Shown here: piece after piece, positions 7,885 through 17,134 of the stretch
Numbering within the stretch: position 1 is the stretch's first letter
Layout: every line of letters starts with the position of its first letter
Assembly (NCBI RefSeq): GCF_009177065.1
Contig: NZ_WEZF01000007.1
Location: 124,001-188,000, forward strand
Direction: 5' to 3'
From: Tautonia marina
GTDB lineage: Bacteria > Planctomycetota > Planctomycetia > Isosphaerales > Isosphaeraceae
Length of the DNA stretch: 64,000 nucleotides
Notes under the pieces: generated by a model
What the model was told of the DNA's origin: nothing
Database searches by the model: none
Seen by the model: only the letters and a program-made list of their open reading frames with translations
Translations under genes and position numbers: made by a program

Positions 7885-8823
7885 ATGGCTGCACCCTCGC
7901 GCTACTATGCCGCTGCCTGCCAGACGGATCTCCCGTGCCCGACGACCCGAGCCGAGCTGCCCGAGCGGGTCGATCGACTCCTGGGAATGGTCGATGCGGC
8001 GGTCATCGGCTACCGGCCGTTCTTCGACATCAGGCTGGTGGTGTTCCCGGAATTCGCCCATGCTGCGCCGATCTACGAAACCTCGGAGGAGTTGCTCGAC
8101 CGCCTGGCCGTTCCTCTCCCGAACGAGCAGACCGATCGCTACGTCGCCAAAGCGAAGCAGCACGGGGTCTACATCCAGACGGGGACCTTCCTCGAATCGG
8201 ACCCGAAGTGGCCGGGGAAGGTGTTCAACACAACCTGCCTGATCGGTCCCGACGGCATCCTGTCGAAGTACCGAAAGGTCAACCCCTGGCTGCCGTGGGA
8301 GGTCCATTCCAGCCCTCACGACTTGCCCGGGTACGACGAGCCGATGTTTCCGGTCGCCGAGACGGAGATCGGACGGCTCGGGGCGGCGATCTGCTACGAC
8401 TGGCTCTTTCCGGAGGTCTTGCGGGCACTCGCGCTGGGAGGGGCGGAGGTCCTGATTCGGGTTTCGGCCTACATGGACCCCTGGGGAGCGACGCCGCCGA
8501 TGGACTGGTGGACGCTGTTCAACCGGGCCAGGGCGGTCGAGAACCTGGCGTTCGTGGTGGCGTCGAACCAGGGGGCGTCGTACCGGAACTACCCGCCGTT
8601 CTCGTGGCCGGGAGGGAGTATGATCGTCGACTTCGACGGCCGGATTCTCGCCCAGGCCGATCCGGGAGCAGGGGAGAAGATTGTGGTGGGACCGATCGAC
8701 CTGCCCGCCTTGCGAGAGGAACGGAAGCGAAGGCAAGGGCATGCGCTGCTGTCCCATCTTCGCACCGAGGCGTATACTGACCTCTACGCCCGGCCGATCT
8801 ACCGCCCGCCCGGTCGGAGCTGA
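7885..8823 (+). CDS. Nitrilase/carbon-nitrogen hydrolase family amidohydrolase
   Basis: A 312-residue member of the nitrilase superfamily, which hydrolyses amides or nitriles through a Glu-Lys-Cys triad. The triad is visible as Glu56 (VVFPEFAH), Lys131 (KYRKVNPW) and Cys170 (AAICYDWLFPE). The fold continues with RARAVENLAFVVASNQG and the SMIVDFDGRILA strand typical of the family. MDPWG and WWTLFNRARA recall the formamidase/aliphatic amidase branch, but the substrate remains open. The start ATG at 7885 precedes the first beta strand (YYAAACQTD). It is 98 bp before the lipoprotein gene on the same strand. Confidence 0.88.
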   Translation: MAAPSRYYAAACQTDLPCPTTRAELPERVDRLLGMVDAAVIGYRPFFDIRLVVFPEFAHAAPIYETSEELLDRLAVPLPNEQTDRYVAKAKQHGVYIQTGTFLESDPKWPGKVFNTTCLIGPDGILSKYRKVNPWLPWEVHSSPHDLPGYDEPMFPVAETEIGRLGAAICYDWLFPEVLRALALGGAEVLIRVSAYMDPWGATPPMDWWTLFNRARAVENLAFVVASNQGASYRNYPPFSWPGGSMIVDFDGRILAQADPGAGEKIVVGPIDLPALREERKRRQGHALLSHLRTEAYTDLYARPIYRPPGRS

Positions 8824-8921
8824 TCTCAACAGCGTCGTCCAGGGAACGGGACGATCTGGGTTTCTTGAGCGATCTCCGCCCCTCAACCTGCGCTGACCTC
8901 TCACCTCGGAGTCTCGTGGCG

Positions 8922-11900
8922 ATGCGGTATTCGATCCGCGATCGATCGACCCTGGTGGTCGTACTTCTGACAGTTGTTGGCGTTTCGGGGTGCGGCTGGT
9001 TCCGGGGTCAAGGCCCGGAGGCGGACGTAGCGATCGAGGGGATTCCGCCGTCCTCCGTTGAGGAGGTGCTCGACGCCCATTATGCCGGGCTTGGGCACAT
9101 GGAGCGGTACGAGTACGCCGACGCTGCCGAGCGATTCCGGGAGGTCCGCCGCGACGCCCCCGACTGGCAACCGGGCAAGATCAACCTGGCGATCGCGCTC
9201 CTGAACCAGACGGGCGAGGCGATTGCCGAGGAGAACGGCGGCGATTCCTCTGCCGAAGGGGGCCAGAGTCGCTTTGACGAGGCAATTGGACTGCTCGACG
9301 GGGTGCTTGCCGAAGACCCGGGCAACCTTCATGCGCACTATTGCAAAGGGATCATTCTCGAACAGGTCGGCCGATGGCAGGAAGCACATCGGGAGTTTTC
9401 GGCCGTCGTGGCGGGCGATCCGAACGATGCCCACGCCCTGTACTGGTCAGCGGTCACCATGCCCGATGACTCGGGCCAGGAGCGAGCCGCGCTGTACGAC
9501 CCCGAGAAGCTGGTGGAACCGCTCGAACGAGCGTTGGCGATCAACCCGTATCTCGTCCCGGCGCTCTACAACCTTTCTCGGGCGTATATTCGGCTCGGCC
9601 GTCGAGACGACTATGACCGCCTAACCGAGTTGAAGAACCGGCTCGACCCTCAGCGAAGCGAGCCCCCTCCTGGGATCGGAGACACCGCCGCCAAGGTCTA
9701 CGGTGAGATGGGTCAGTACGCCGATGTCGTCGGCCCGCCGTCTCGAAAGTCCTCGACCTCGGACGAAACCCCGCCGGAATTCGGTGCGTTTCAAGTCGTG
9801 GATGCGGCGTTGCCCGATGGCCACCGCTGGGCCTCGGCTGACGACTTCACCGGCCCGCTGGCGGTGGTCGGTCGGGCTCGGGCACGCTTCGGCGCCGGGG
9901 TCGCTGCGCTCGACGTGGACCGGGATGGAAAGATTGATCTCTACATCACGTCCGCCCTGGTCGGCCCGGATGGGGTGCGGGATGCTCTGCTCAGGAATCT
10001 CGGCGGTGGGAAATTCGAAGACGTCTCGGAAGCCTTCGGTATCCCGGCCGATCGCGCAAGCCTGGGAGTGGCGGCCGCTGACTTCGATGCCGACTTCTTC
10101 CCGGATCTCTACCTGACGGGCGTCGGGCCGAACCTATTGCTGCGCAACACCGGCGAAGGAGGATTCGAGGACATCACCGAGGCGACCGGAACCGACGGCG
10201 GCGACGCGCTGAGCATCACCGCACGATGGCTCGACCTGGATCTCGACGGCGACCTGGATCTGTTTGTCGTGAACCATTGTGACGCCTCACAGACCGACCT
10301 GGCGTTCACCGAGGAGGAGGTCAGCGGGGCCTTCACGGTCGCCTACCGGAACGATGGTCAGCCGGTTCCGCAGGAGACGGGAACGCCGCTTTCGTTCGCT
10401 CCACTGGCGGTCGAAGGGCCGAAGGCGAATGCGGTGGCCGGCCTGAAAATCGCCTTCTCGGAGTGGAGCGACGCGGTGGCCTTGCAGAATGCCGAGGTCC
10501 CGCATGTGAGCGTCGCGGCGCTGGATGTCGAGGGGGACCGTGATCTTGATCTGGTCCTTGCCGCGGACGGACAGCCGCTTCGGGTAATCCTGAACGATCG
10601 TCTCGGCCAGTTCCATGCGGTCGATCTGATCGTGGACACCAAGCCCCGGCGGTTGAGCGGATTACTGGTGACCGACCTCGATCAGGATGGGCGTCCGGAT
10701 CTGGTCGCGACCGGGGCCAACGGCCAGACGCTCGCCTGGCGGAATGCGACAGAGGGCAGGGGGGAGTCGCTTGCACTGACGTTCGAACCGTTTCCGATCA
10801 ACGGCGAGGGCTGGCGAGCCGCGAGCGTGGCCGACCTGGATCTCGATGGGAAGCCCGACCTGATCGCCACGTCGGTCGAGAGCGAGATGCCAACCTGGTC
10901 TCGGAACGAAGGGGACCGGCTCACGACCCGGCCCTTGCTCTCGATACCGGCCGGCGAGGAAGGGTCGGCGGCCATTTTGGGCGGTGTCTACGTGAACCTT
11001 CGGGATGACTCCCCGCTGCCCGGCCTGGTGCTGGTCAGAGACGGAATGCCTCCGATCATCGCCGGGAACAAGGGAAACGGGAATCGCTGGTTGGGGCTCG
11101 ACCTCGCCGGCCGGTGGAACATTTACCCGGAATTGATGAGGACCAATCCGCACGGCCTGGGAACGGCCCTCTCGCTCGAAGGGGCCAACCTTTCGGTCCA
11201 TTACCATCACACGACGACCGAGTCGGGCACGGGACAGTCGATTGCTCCGGTCGTGCTCGGCCTGGGAGATGCGGACCTGGTCCCCTTGATCCGCCTGCGA
11301 TGGCCCGACGGAGTGATGCAGACCGAGCTGAACCAGGCGGCCGACGTGACGATCACCCTGGCCGAGAAGAACCGGAAGACGGGCAGTTGCCCGGTGCTTT
11401 TCACGTGGAACGGTGAGCGGTTCGTCTGCATCGGCGACATTCTCGGCGGCGGGGGTATGGGGTATCTGATCGCGCCGGGGGTCTACAGCCAGCCCGATCG
11501 GGACGAGATGGTCCACATCACCGATGAGCAATTGACGGAGCAGGGGGGCGTGTATCGCATCTCGATCTCCGAGCCGATGGACGAGGTCGCGTATCTCGAT
11601 CACCTGGTGCTTGATGTGGTCGATCGGCCTCCAGGGGTCGAGGCGCATCCTGACGAGCGATTCGCTCCCGGTGGGAATCGCCCGAGCGGCGAGTTGTATG
11701 CCTGGCGGGAGACGATCGCCCCGGCATCAGCCTCGGACCTGAACGGCAACGACGTGACGGAACTGCTCGCCGCCAAGGATCGGCGAACCGTCGATACGTT
11801 CAAGCGGCATATCCGGTGGATCGGCTATGCCGAGGAGCACGGCGTGGTCCTCGATTTCGAGGACCGGCTGTCCGGGTTCGGGCCGGAGGATCGCCTGGTC

Positions 11901-12656
11901 CTGTGCATGAACGGCTGGGTCGAGTACCCGTACTCGCAGACGAACTACGCGGCTTCGACGGCCGGAGTCGATCTGCAACCGCCGGTCCTGGAGCGGCTCC
12001 GGGAGGATGGAACCTGGGAGGTCATCGAGCCTGACCCCGGCTACCCCGCGGGATTGCCCCGAATGACGACGCTCGACCTGACGGGCAAGCTGCTCGGCGA
12101 CCGCTGCGTCTTGCGGATCAGGACCAACATGGAGTGCTACTGGGATCAGGTCTTCATCGCCCTGCGCGATGCCGAGGCGGAGGAGCAACTGCGCGTCTCG
12201 TCGCTTCCCGTGTCGCGGGCGAAGCTCGGCCCGAGAGGTTACACCCGAGAGGTTTCGCCCGACGGCCGCTTGCCGCTTCTGTACGACTATGACTATGTGG
12301 ACCCCGCGCCGCTGGCTCCGTTTGCCGGTCTGCTGACGCGGTTCGGCAATGTGGTCGACTTGCTGACGGCGGATGATGACCTGCTCTGCCTCGTCGGTCC
12401 CGGGGATGAGGTGCGGGTCGAGTTCGACGCGACGGCTCCCGCGTTGCCGGAAGGATGGACGAGAAGCTACGTCCTTCGGTCGTACGGCTATTGCAAGGAT
12501 GCCGACCCCTTCACGGGAGGAAGCGATACGGTGGGCCCCTTGCCCTGGAAGGGAATGCCCGCGTATCCGTTCGAGGAGGGGGTGGAACGCCCGAACGATC
12601 CGGTCTATCAAGAGTATCTCGAACGTTACCAGACACGGATCGCGGGAGGGGATTGA
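8922..12656 (+). CDS. Large TPR/FG-GAP/ASPIC-domain lipoprotein (CRTAC1-like)
   Basis: A 1244-residue exported protein. The signal peptide ends in the lipobox VSGC with Cys24. Next come TPR-like helices (about 45-230), then a long series of FG-GAP/VCBS repeats (about 280-720) with Ca2+-binding loops such as DVDRDGKIDLY, DLDLDGDLDLF, DLDQDGRPDL and DLDLDGKPDL. An ASPIC/UnbV-like segment follows, with NRWLGLDL, GLGTALSL and IRLRWPDGVMQTE. The last 430 residues, beginning near TGSCPVLFTWNG, are rich in strands and unassigned. The repeats suggest a beta-propeller on the cell surface or in the periplasm that binds carbohydrate or protein. A hairpin follows 17 bp after the stop. Start chosen because it gives the signal peptide. 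Confidence 0.82.
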   Translation: MRYSIRDRSTLVVVLLTVVGVSGCGWFRGQGPEADVAIEGIPPSSVEEVLDAHYAGLGHMERYEYADAAERFREVRRDAPDWQPGKINLAIALLNQTGEAIAEENGGDSSAEGGQSRFDEAIGLLDGVLAEDPGNLHAHYCKGIILEQVGRWQEAHREFSAVVAGDPNDAHALYWSAVTMPDDSGQERAALYDPEKLVEPLERALAINPYLVPALYNLSRAYIRLGRRDDYDRLTELKNRLDPQRSEPPPGIGDTAAKVYGEMGQYADVVGPPSRKSSTSDETPPEFGAFQVVDAALPDGHRWASADDFTGPLAVVGRARARFGAGVAALDVDRDGKIDLYITSALVGPDGVRDALLRNLGGGKFEDVSEAFGIPADRASLGVAAADFDADFFPDLYLTGVGPNLLLRNTGEGGFEDITEATGTDGGDALSITARWLDLDLDGDLDLFVVNHCDASQTDLAFTEEEVSGAFTVAYRNDGQPVPQETGTPLSFAPLAVEGPKANAVAGLKIAFSEWSDAVALQNAEVPHVSVAALDVEGDRDLDLVLAADGQPLRVILNDRLGQFHAVDLIVDTKPRRLSGLLVTDLDQDGRPDLVATGANGQTLAWRNATEGRGESLALTFEPFPINGEGWRAASVADLDLDGKPDLIATSVESEMPTWSRNEGDRLTTRPLLSIPAGEEGSAAILGGVYVNLRDDSPLPGLVLVRDGMPPIIAGNKGNGNRWLGLDLAGRWNIYPELMRTNPHGLGTALSLEGANLSVHYHHTTTESGTGQSIAPVVLGLGDADLVPLIRLRWPDGVMQTELNQAADVTITLAEKNRKTGSCPVLFTWNGERFVCIGDILGGGGMGYLIAPGVYSQPDRDEMVHITDEQLTEQGGVYRISISEPMDEVAYLDHLVLDVVDRPPGVEAHPDERFAPGGNRPSGELYAWRETIAPASASDLNGNDVTELLAAKDRRTVDTFKRHIRWIGYAEEHGVVLDFEDRLSGFGPEDRLVLCMNGWVEYPYSQTNYAASTAGVDLQPPVLERLREDGTWEVIEPDPGYPAGLPRMTTLDLTGKLLGDRCVLRIRTNMECYWDQVFIALRDAEAEEQLRVSSLPVSRAKLGPRGYTREVSPDGRLPLLYDYDYVDPAPLAPFAGLLTRFGNVVDLLTADDDLLCLVGPGDEVRVEFDATAPALPEGWTRSYVLRSYGYCKDADPFTGGSDTVGPLPWKGMPAYPFEEGVERPNDPVYQEYLERYQTRIAGGD

Positions 12657-12673
12657 GCCTCCGAGTGAGACGG

Positions 12674-12707
12674 GGGGCGACCGGGAGCGGCCGTCTCCCG
12701 TTGCCCC
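12674..12707 (+). terminator. Possible rho-independent terminator after the lipoprotein gene
   Basis: Two-part stem GGGGC/GCCCC (12674-12678 with 12703-12707) and CGGGAG/CTCCCG (12682-12687 with 12695-12700), separated by a small internal loop, with loop CGGCCGT and TTT after the stem. It lies 17 bp after a stop codon and 34 bp before the next start. Confidence 0.45.
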
Positions 12708-12741
12708 TTTCCGGCGGATCGGATGGAGTGGAGGAAGACCG

Positions 12742-13224
12742 ATGGACGAAGCCGGTGGCTGCTGCGGACTGCTGGTGATCGTTGTCCTGATCGTTCTGGG
12801 GGTGGTCGTCTGGCGAGGGATGCGCAGCGAGCCGGAACCGGCTTCGGTCCCGATTGCCGATCGTGAGGAGAGGATTGAGCAGGCTCCTCCAGTCGAGGCA
12901 GAGGCGGGCCCCCCAGAGCAGGAGCGGCCGTTTCACCCAATCGTCGGGTGGTCGTTCACGCCTGGGGCCGTCTTGATTTTGCTGGGCGTGCTTTATGGGC
13001 TCGGTCTGTTCTTGATCCGACCGGCGGCCCAGCGGGCCAAGCGCGACGGCGCGAGCAACCAGCAAGCCGCCCTGACGGCGCTGACCCTCTTTGCGATGAG
13101 TCCGGTCGTCGTGCCCGTGAAAGGGGTCTGGTACGGGCTCGGTGCGCTGGGAGAGGCACTCACGAGGAACCCGAACGACACCTCGAAACCGCACAAGCCC
13201 CGAGGACTGGACGACCTCGACTGA
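12742..13224 (+). CDS. Small membrane protein, unknown function
   Basis: A 160-residue protein with two clear hydrophobic helices: one at residues 8-24 (CCGLLVIVVLIVLGVVVW) and one around 75-95 (GAVLILLGVLYGLGLFLI). The intervening loop (about 28-65) is rich in Glu and Pro. A third weaker hydrophobic part (TLFAMSPVVVPVKGVWYG) lies near 115-133. The tail is polar (NPNDTSKPHKPRGLDD). I chose the ATG at 12742 since it begins directly before the first helix; the frame is open far upstream inside the lipoprotein gene, which is coded in another frame. I do not recognise a family. It converges with the O-antigen ligase gene with only 18 bp between stops. Confidence 0.7.
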   Translation: MDEAGGCCGLLVIVVLIVLGVVVWRGMRSEPEPASVPIADREERIEQAPPVEAEAGPPEQERPFHPIVGWSFTPGAVLILLGVLYGLGLFLIRPAAQRAKRDGASNQQAALTALTLFAMSPVVVPVKGVWYGLGALGEALTRNPNDTSKPHKPRGLDDLD

Positions 13225-13242
13225 CGGATGGGTGGATCGCTC

Positions 13243-15675
13243 TTACGGAGCTGAGCCACCGGACTCGTCCAAGGGTTCCGGTGACTCGGCGTCCTCCGGG
13301 GATCGCCAGGAGGGGATCGAGGCGATCAGACGCTCTCGGGTGGCCTCGGGAAGTTTCTTGTCGAGGTGAGGAACTCGGGCGTCGAGGTCGAGGGCGATCT
13401 CGGCCTGATCCACGGCGCGATCGAACTGGCCGACCGCGGCGAGGGCCTCGGCGGCTCGGGCGCGATCGATCGGGCGGGTCGGCGAGAGGTCGGTGGCAAT
13501 CGTGTAGGAGGCATCAGCGATGATGGCCCGCAGTCGGTCACGAGCGGCCAGAGGAAGATCGGGCCGAGCCTGCAAGATCCGGCGGGCGGAATTGATTCGG
13601 GCCATGCGGGCGTCGAGCGATCTCGGGTCGCGCGGAGGGGTGCGGGCGGCTTCGAGCAGGCGCTCGATGCGGTTCCAGACGGCGTCCTCGGGCGGGGCTC
13701 CCCGACCGAGCCAGGCGATCAGCTCCAGCTCAGCGAGGGCGAGGTAGGGTCGGGAGGCGTAGAGATCGGCCGCGATGGCGCGGTCGAGCAGATCACCGAC
13801 CTGATCGAGATCTTCCTGACGCGGGGCAGTCGGACGCTGGGCGAGCAGGGCGTCGGCCTGGTTCATGAGGGTCTGCGATCGCCAGTACGGAGAGACGGTG
13901 CCGTAGAAGGTGCCAAGGATCGCCGCCAGCACCGCGGCGGCCGTGAACGGGAAGAACAGACCCGGCAACTCGCGGAGCCGACCGGCGGGGCGATCCTCTC
14001 GCAAGTTCAGTCCGAGCGCGGCCAGGCCCCAGAGCATCGAGGCGATCGGAGCGTAACCAATTCCTCCGGCGGCAAGGAGGTTGACAACCGTCGCCAGAAT
14101 CGCCGCGGCGAACGCGACCGGGGGAATCGAGACGCGGCTCCAGAGCGGCCCCGCCAGGGCAACGGCCAAGCCCCAGCCGAAGCCGAGGATCAGCCAGCGA
14201 ATCAAACCCTCGTTGTCGTCGCTGAAGATGACCAGATCGCCGAGCAGGAGAACGCCGATCCAGCCCCCGAGTCCTGCCCAGAGGAGGATTGATCGCGGAC
14301 CTTGAAGACCGACTGGGTTCGGCTCGGACCCGACCGGATCCTTCGAAGGCAACTTCGCCGGCGATTCCGATCGCGCGGGTCCGAACAGATTCCAGAGGAC
14401 CAGGGCTAGCCCAAGTCCGAGACAGATCACGGCGAACAGTCCAGCGGTGGCCCAGACTTCGAGGATGAGGTTGTGCGGGTCGACGATGTCCTCGCTCGCC
14501 TCGACGAGTTTGTGGACCCGGTACTCGGGGCGGAAGTTTCCAGGGCCAAGGCCGGTGAGCCAGGTGTTGCCGTCGGTCAGCACACGCCAGGTGCCGATCC
14601 AGTACTCGACCCGGTAGCGCAGCGAGAGGGTGGACTGAGTGATGACTTCCCAGTCGAGCAGGCCGAGTTGCCAGAGTCCGACCGAGGCCAGGATACCGAC
14701 GACGATCAGCCCAAGGGTGCCGCCAATCACGGTACGACGCCCAAGCCGCGGAGCCATCCAGACGGCAAGGATCGCGACGCCGACGACCAGGCCCGCGAAG
14801 GCGCTCCGGCTCTTGGTCAGGAGCAACACGACGAGGATTGCCAGTACCGGAAGGGCGGCCATGAGGAGGGAAAGAAGGGGCGGCCTCTGGGTCGAGGGAG
14901 AGTCGCCCTGGCGCCCCCGGTTTCCGATCCCGACCATCAGCAGGCCGATACCCAGCACGAGAGGGCCGACGATGTAACCGGCCAGCGAGTTGGCCAGGGC
15001 GAAGGTGGCGTAGGGCTCTCGGGAAAAGAGGACACGGTTGACGAACTGCTCGTACTCGGGGGAGCCGGGGGCGGCGTTGATACCGAGCATCGCCAACATC
15101 CGCGCGGGGTTTTGCTCGAACTGGGCGCGGAAGGCGGGTAGCTCGACACCGACCTGATAGAGTGCATAGGCTGACACCGCCGCGGCCGTCGCAGCAAGGA
15201 CACCGGCCAGGCTTCGGGATTCGTCTCGGGTCCTCGGCAGGCTGCGGAACAGAACATACACGAAGCCGACGCCGACCCACTGCCAGGCCAGGTTGATGGC
15301 GACGCGGCGATCGAGCGCTCCGGAAGCACTGACACCGACGGAGGCGATCAGGGCGAGGATGGCCAGGTCGGCCCAAACGAACCGGAAGCGAAGGGTGCGC
15401 TCCATCATCGCCCCGACCACCGCCAGGGCCGCGACCGCGAGGAGGGCGAAGGTCCAGGACAATTGCGCGCCGGTCTCGATCTCGGTAGTCCCCTCGGAAG
15501 GCCAGTAGGCCCGAGCGACGACGAGCGCCGCCGTCAGCCCGAGGGCAAGCCGCCGAAGGTGTTCGCCGAATCGGGAGGCATCGTCCGGAACCGCCGCCGA
15601 GGGGCGGAGGGTGTCCGGGGGTGTCTTCGATCGTTTCCGAGTTTTTCCGGATCGCCCCGCCATAGGAGGAGTCAT
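13243..15675 (-). CDS. O-antigen ligase/polymerase-like membrane protein with C-terminal TPR-like region
   Basis: An 810-residue polytopic protein of the O-antigen ligase/Wzy_C superfamily. After a basic N-terminus (about 1-35) there are roughly a dozen transmembrane helices to residue about 600. A large periplasmic loop in the middle holds YRVEYWIGTWRVLTDGNTWLTGLGPGNF, the region with conserved Arg and GxGPGNF typical of Wzy_C, and DPHNLILEVWATAGLFAV follows. The C-terminal 190 residues are Ala/Leu/Arg-rich helices resembling tetratricopeptides. It probably joins or polymerises surface glycans at the periplasmic face. Its start ATG overlaps the stop of the WecA-like gene by 4 bp (ATGA), so translation is likely coupled. 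Confidence 0.85.
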   Translation of the reverse strand: MTPPMAGRSGKTRKRSKTPPDTLRPSAAVPDDASRFGEHLRRLALGLTAALVVARAYWPSEGTTEIETGAQLSWTFALLAVAALAVVGAMMERTLRFRFVWADLAILALIASVGVSASGALDRRVAINLAWQWVGVGFVYVLFRSLPRTRDESRSLAGVLAATAAAVSAYALYQVGVELPAFRAQFEQNPARMLAMLGINAAPGSPEYEQFVNRVLFSREPYATFALANSLAGYIVGPLVLGIGLLMVGIGNRGRQGDSPSTQRPPLLSLLMAALPVLAILVVLLLTKSRSAFAGLVVGVAILAVWMAPRLGRRTVIGGTLGLIVVGILASVGLWQLGLLDWEVITQSTLSLRYRVEYWIGTWRVLTDGNTWLTGLGPGNFRPEYRVHKLVEASEDIVDPHNLILEVWATAGLFAVICLGLGLALVLWNLFGPARSESPAKLPSKDPVGSEPNPVGLQGPRSILLWAGLGGWIGVLLLGDLVIFSDDNEGLIRWLILGFGWGLAVALAGPLWSRVSIPPVAFAAAILATVVNLLAAGGIGYAPIASMLWGLAALGLNLREDRPAGRLRELPGLFFPFTAAAVLAAILGTFYGTVSPYWRSQTLMNQADALLAQRPTAPRQEDLDQVGDLLDRAIAADLYASRPYLALAELELIAWLGRGAPPEDAVWNRIERLLEAARTPPRDPRSLDARMARINSARRILQARPDLPLAARDRLRAIIADASYTIATDLSPTRPIDRARAAEALAAVGQFDRAVDQAEIALDLDARVPHLDKKLPEATRERLIASIPSWRSPEDAESPEPLDESGGSAP

Positions 15676-16808
15676 CCCGTTGGGGTCGAGCGGGCCGGGT
15701 CAGGAGAGTCGGTGGGATCTCCCGATCGCTTCGGCCGCGAAAGTTCCAGGATCGCCACGACCCCGAGGACGCAGAGCGTTTGCGAGGCGACCACCGAGGC
15801 CCCCCAGCCATCAAGGCGATGCAGCAAGAGCGCACCAAGCCCCCCGGCAAGCGTGACCAGATAAATCGTCCGCACGGCCCAGGGCGGGGTCAACCCGCGC
15901 TCGACCAGGCGATGTGAGAAATGACTCCGATCGGCCTGAAAGGGGCTGCGGCCTTCCCGAATGCGAATGATGATGACCGAGACGGTGTCGTAAAGTGGCA
16001 CGGCCATCACGAGCAATGGGGCCAGAGCGCCGAAGGGGGAGAAGTCGGAGTCGGGGTTGTCTCGCGTGAAGGTGCCGACGACGGTCAATGCTCCGAGCAA
16101 AAAGCCGAGGAAATTACTCCCGGCGTCTCCCATGAACAGCTTCGCCGGCGCGGAGTTGTGCACGAGGAACCCGGCCAGGGCTCCGGCCAGAACGAGCAGG
16201 ACCGCAGGCACAAAGAGAGCGCCAACGGCGATCTGAGCCCCGACGAACAGCAAGGCGACAATCAGACCGACCCCTGCGGACAGCCCGTCCATGTTGTCGA
16301 GGAAGTTGAACGAATTGGTCAGGCCGACGACCCAGAGCAAGGTGACGGCCCATCGCACGGGAGCCCAGCCGAATGGCCCGAACAGGGTAATCTGCGCCCC
16401 GGCCGCAATCAGCCCGACCGCCGCGAGGACCTGGAGCGCGAGCCTCGGCTTCCAGTCGATCCGGAAGCGATCGTCCGCGAGGCCGACGAGCATCATTCCC
16501 GTGGCCAGGCCGACGATCATCCAGAGCTGCCCGACACGAAGCAATGACCCTGAGGCGTAGTCGGCGACGCTTCGGGGCACTGGCAGGTTCCAGGCAACCC
16601 AGGCCGAGCCCAGGCCGAGCACCAGCACGACCGATCCCCAAATGGCCACACCGCCGCCGAGCGGGGTCGGGGCCTTGTGAGCCTTGCGGCCTCCGGGCGA
16701 GTCGATCAGGCCGACCTTCGGCGCGGCCCATCGCACGACCCAGCAGAGCAGATAGCAAAGCAATCCGCCCACGCCAAACAAACCCAGACCGGCCAGCGCC
16801 TCGGTCAC
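15672..16808 (-). CDS. Polyprenyl-phosphate sugar-1-phosphate transferase (WecA/MraY-like)
   Basis: A 378-residue inner-membrane enzyme of the glycosyltransferase 4 family, which transfers a sugar-1-phosphate (GlcNAc-1-P in WecA, MurNAc-pentapeptide-P in MraY) onto undecaprenyl phosphate. Landmarks: IDSPGGRKAHKAPTPLGGG at about 35-55, the Asp pair in LADDRF, NFLDNMDGLSAG, and FMGDAGSNFLGFLLG. RKAHKAPTPLGGG fits WecA/TagO more than MraY. The start is a GTG at 16808 with GGAGG 7 nt upstream (16816-16820); this GTGA overlaps the stop of the preceding small gene. It probably starts assembly of a lipid-linked glycan finished by the ligase-like protein next to it. Confidence 0.9.
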   Translation of the reverse strand: MTEALAGLGLFGVGGLLCYLLCWVVRWAAPKVGLIDSPGGRKAHKAPTPLGGGVAIWGSVVLVLGLGSAWVAWNLPVPRSVADYASGSLLRVGQLWMIVGLATGMMLVGLADDRFRIDWKPRLALQVLAAVGLIAAGAQITLFGPFGWAPVRWAVTLLWVVGLTNSFNFLDNMDGLSAGVGLIVALLFVGAQIAVGALFVPAVLLVLAGALAGFLVHNSAPAKLFMGDAGSNFLGFLLGALTVVGTFTRDNPDSDFSPFGALAPLLVMAVPLYDTVSVIIIRIREGRSPFQADRSHFSHRLVERGLTPPWAVRTIYLVTLAGGLGALLLHRLDGWGASVVASQTLCVLGVVAILELSRPKRSGDPTDSPDPARSTPTG

Positions 16809-17134
16809 GGTCGGACCTCCGGGCGGTCCGGGGTCGAGTCGGTGGGGGCGGATTTCGGTTCGGAGGTCGATGGGGTCGCATCTCGGCGACTTTGCCGCAG
16901 CGTCAGACTTGCATCGAGGATGCAGGAGGCCATGAGCAGCACGAAGCCGATCGTGACGATCCCGAAGGTCCACCACTCGACGGGTCGGTCGGGGGGCCAG
17001 CCGGGCCGATCTCCGCCTCGACCGACCAGGACGATGGCCATCGGCCCGCCGAAGGTCATCATCGTGAGGAGGATGAACAGGAGCATCGGCCGCAAGCGAG
17101 GAGGCAAGGCGGGGCCGGTCTTCGAAGGGCTCAT
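16805..17134 (-). CDS. Small two-helix membrane protein, unknown function
   Basis: A 109-residue protein with two hydrophobic helices, LLFILLTMMTFGGPMAIVLV at about 18-37 and WWTFGIVTIGFVLLMASCIL at about 54-74, and a polar Ser/Pro/Thr-rich tail. I do not recognise the family. It is translationally coupled on both sides: its ATG (17132-17134) overlaps the proS stop as ATGA with GAGGA upstream, and its stop overlaps the GTG of the WecA-like gene. The position suggests a partner of glycan-lipid assembly, but that is inference only. Confidence 0.78.
   Translation of the reverse strand: MSPSKTGPALPPRLRPMLLFILLTMMTFGGPMAIVLVGRGGDRPGWPPDRPVEWWTFGIVTIGFVLLMASCILDASLTLRQSRRDATPSTSEPKSAPTDSTPDRPEVRP

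Noticed and set aside
11397-11412. Third CACGTG-centred sequence (TTTTCACGTGGAAC) in the lipoprotein gene
   Set aside because: About four mismatches to parS over 16 bp and inside a coding region; consistent with chance.
13366-14292. A 308-codon plus-strand frame antisense to the O-antigen ligase gene
   Set aside because: Rich in Gly/Arg/Glu/Asp with no motif; the minus frame has transmembrane helices and the Wzy_C loop.
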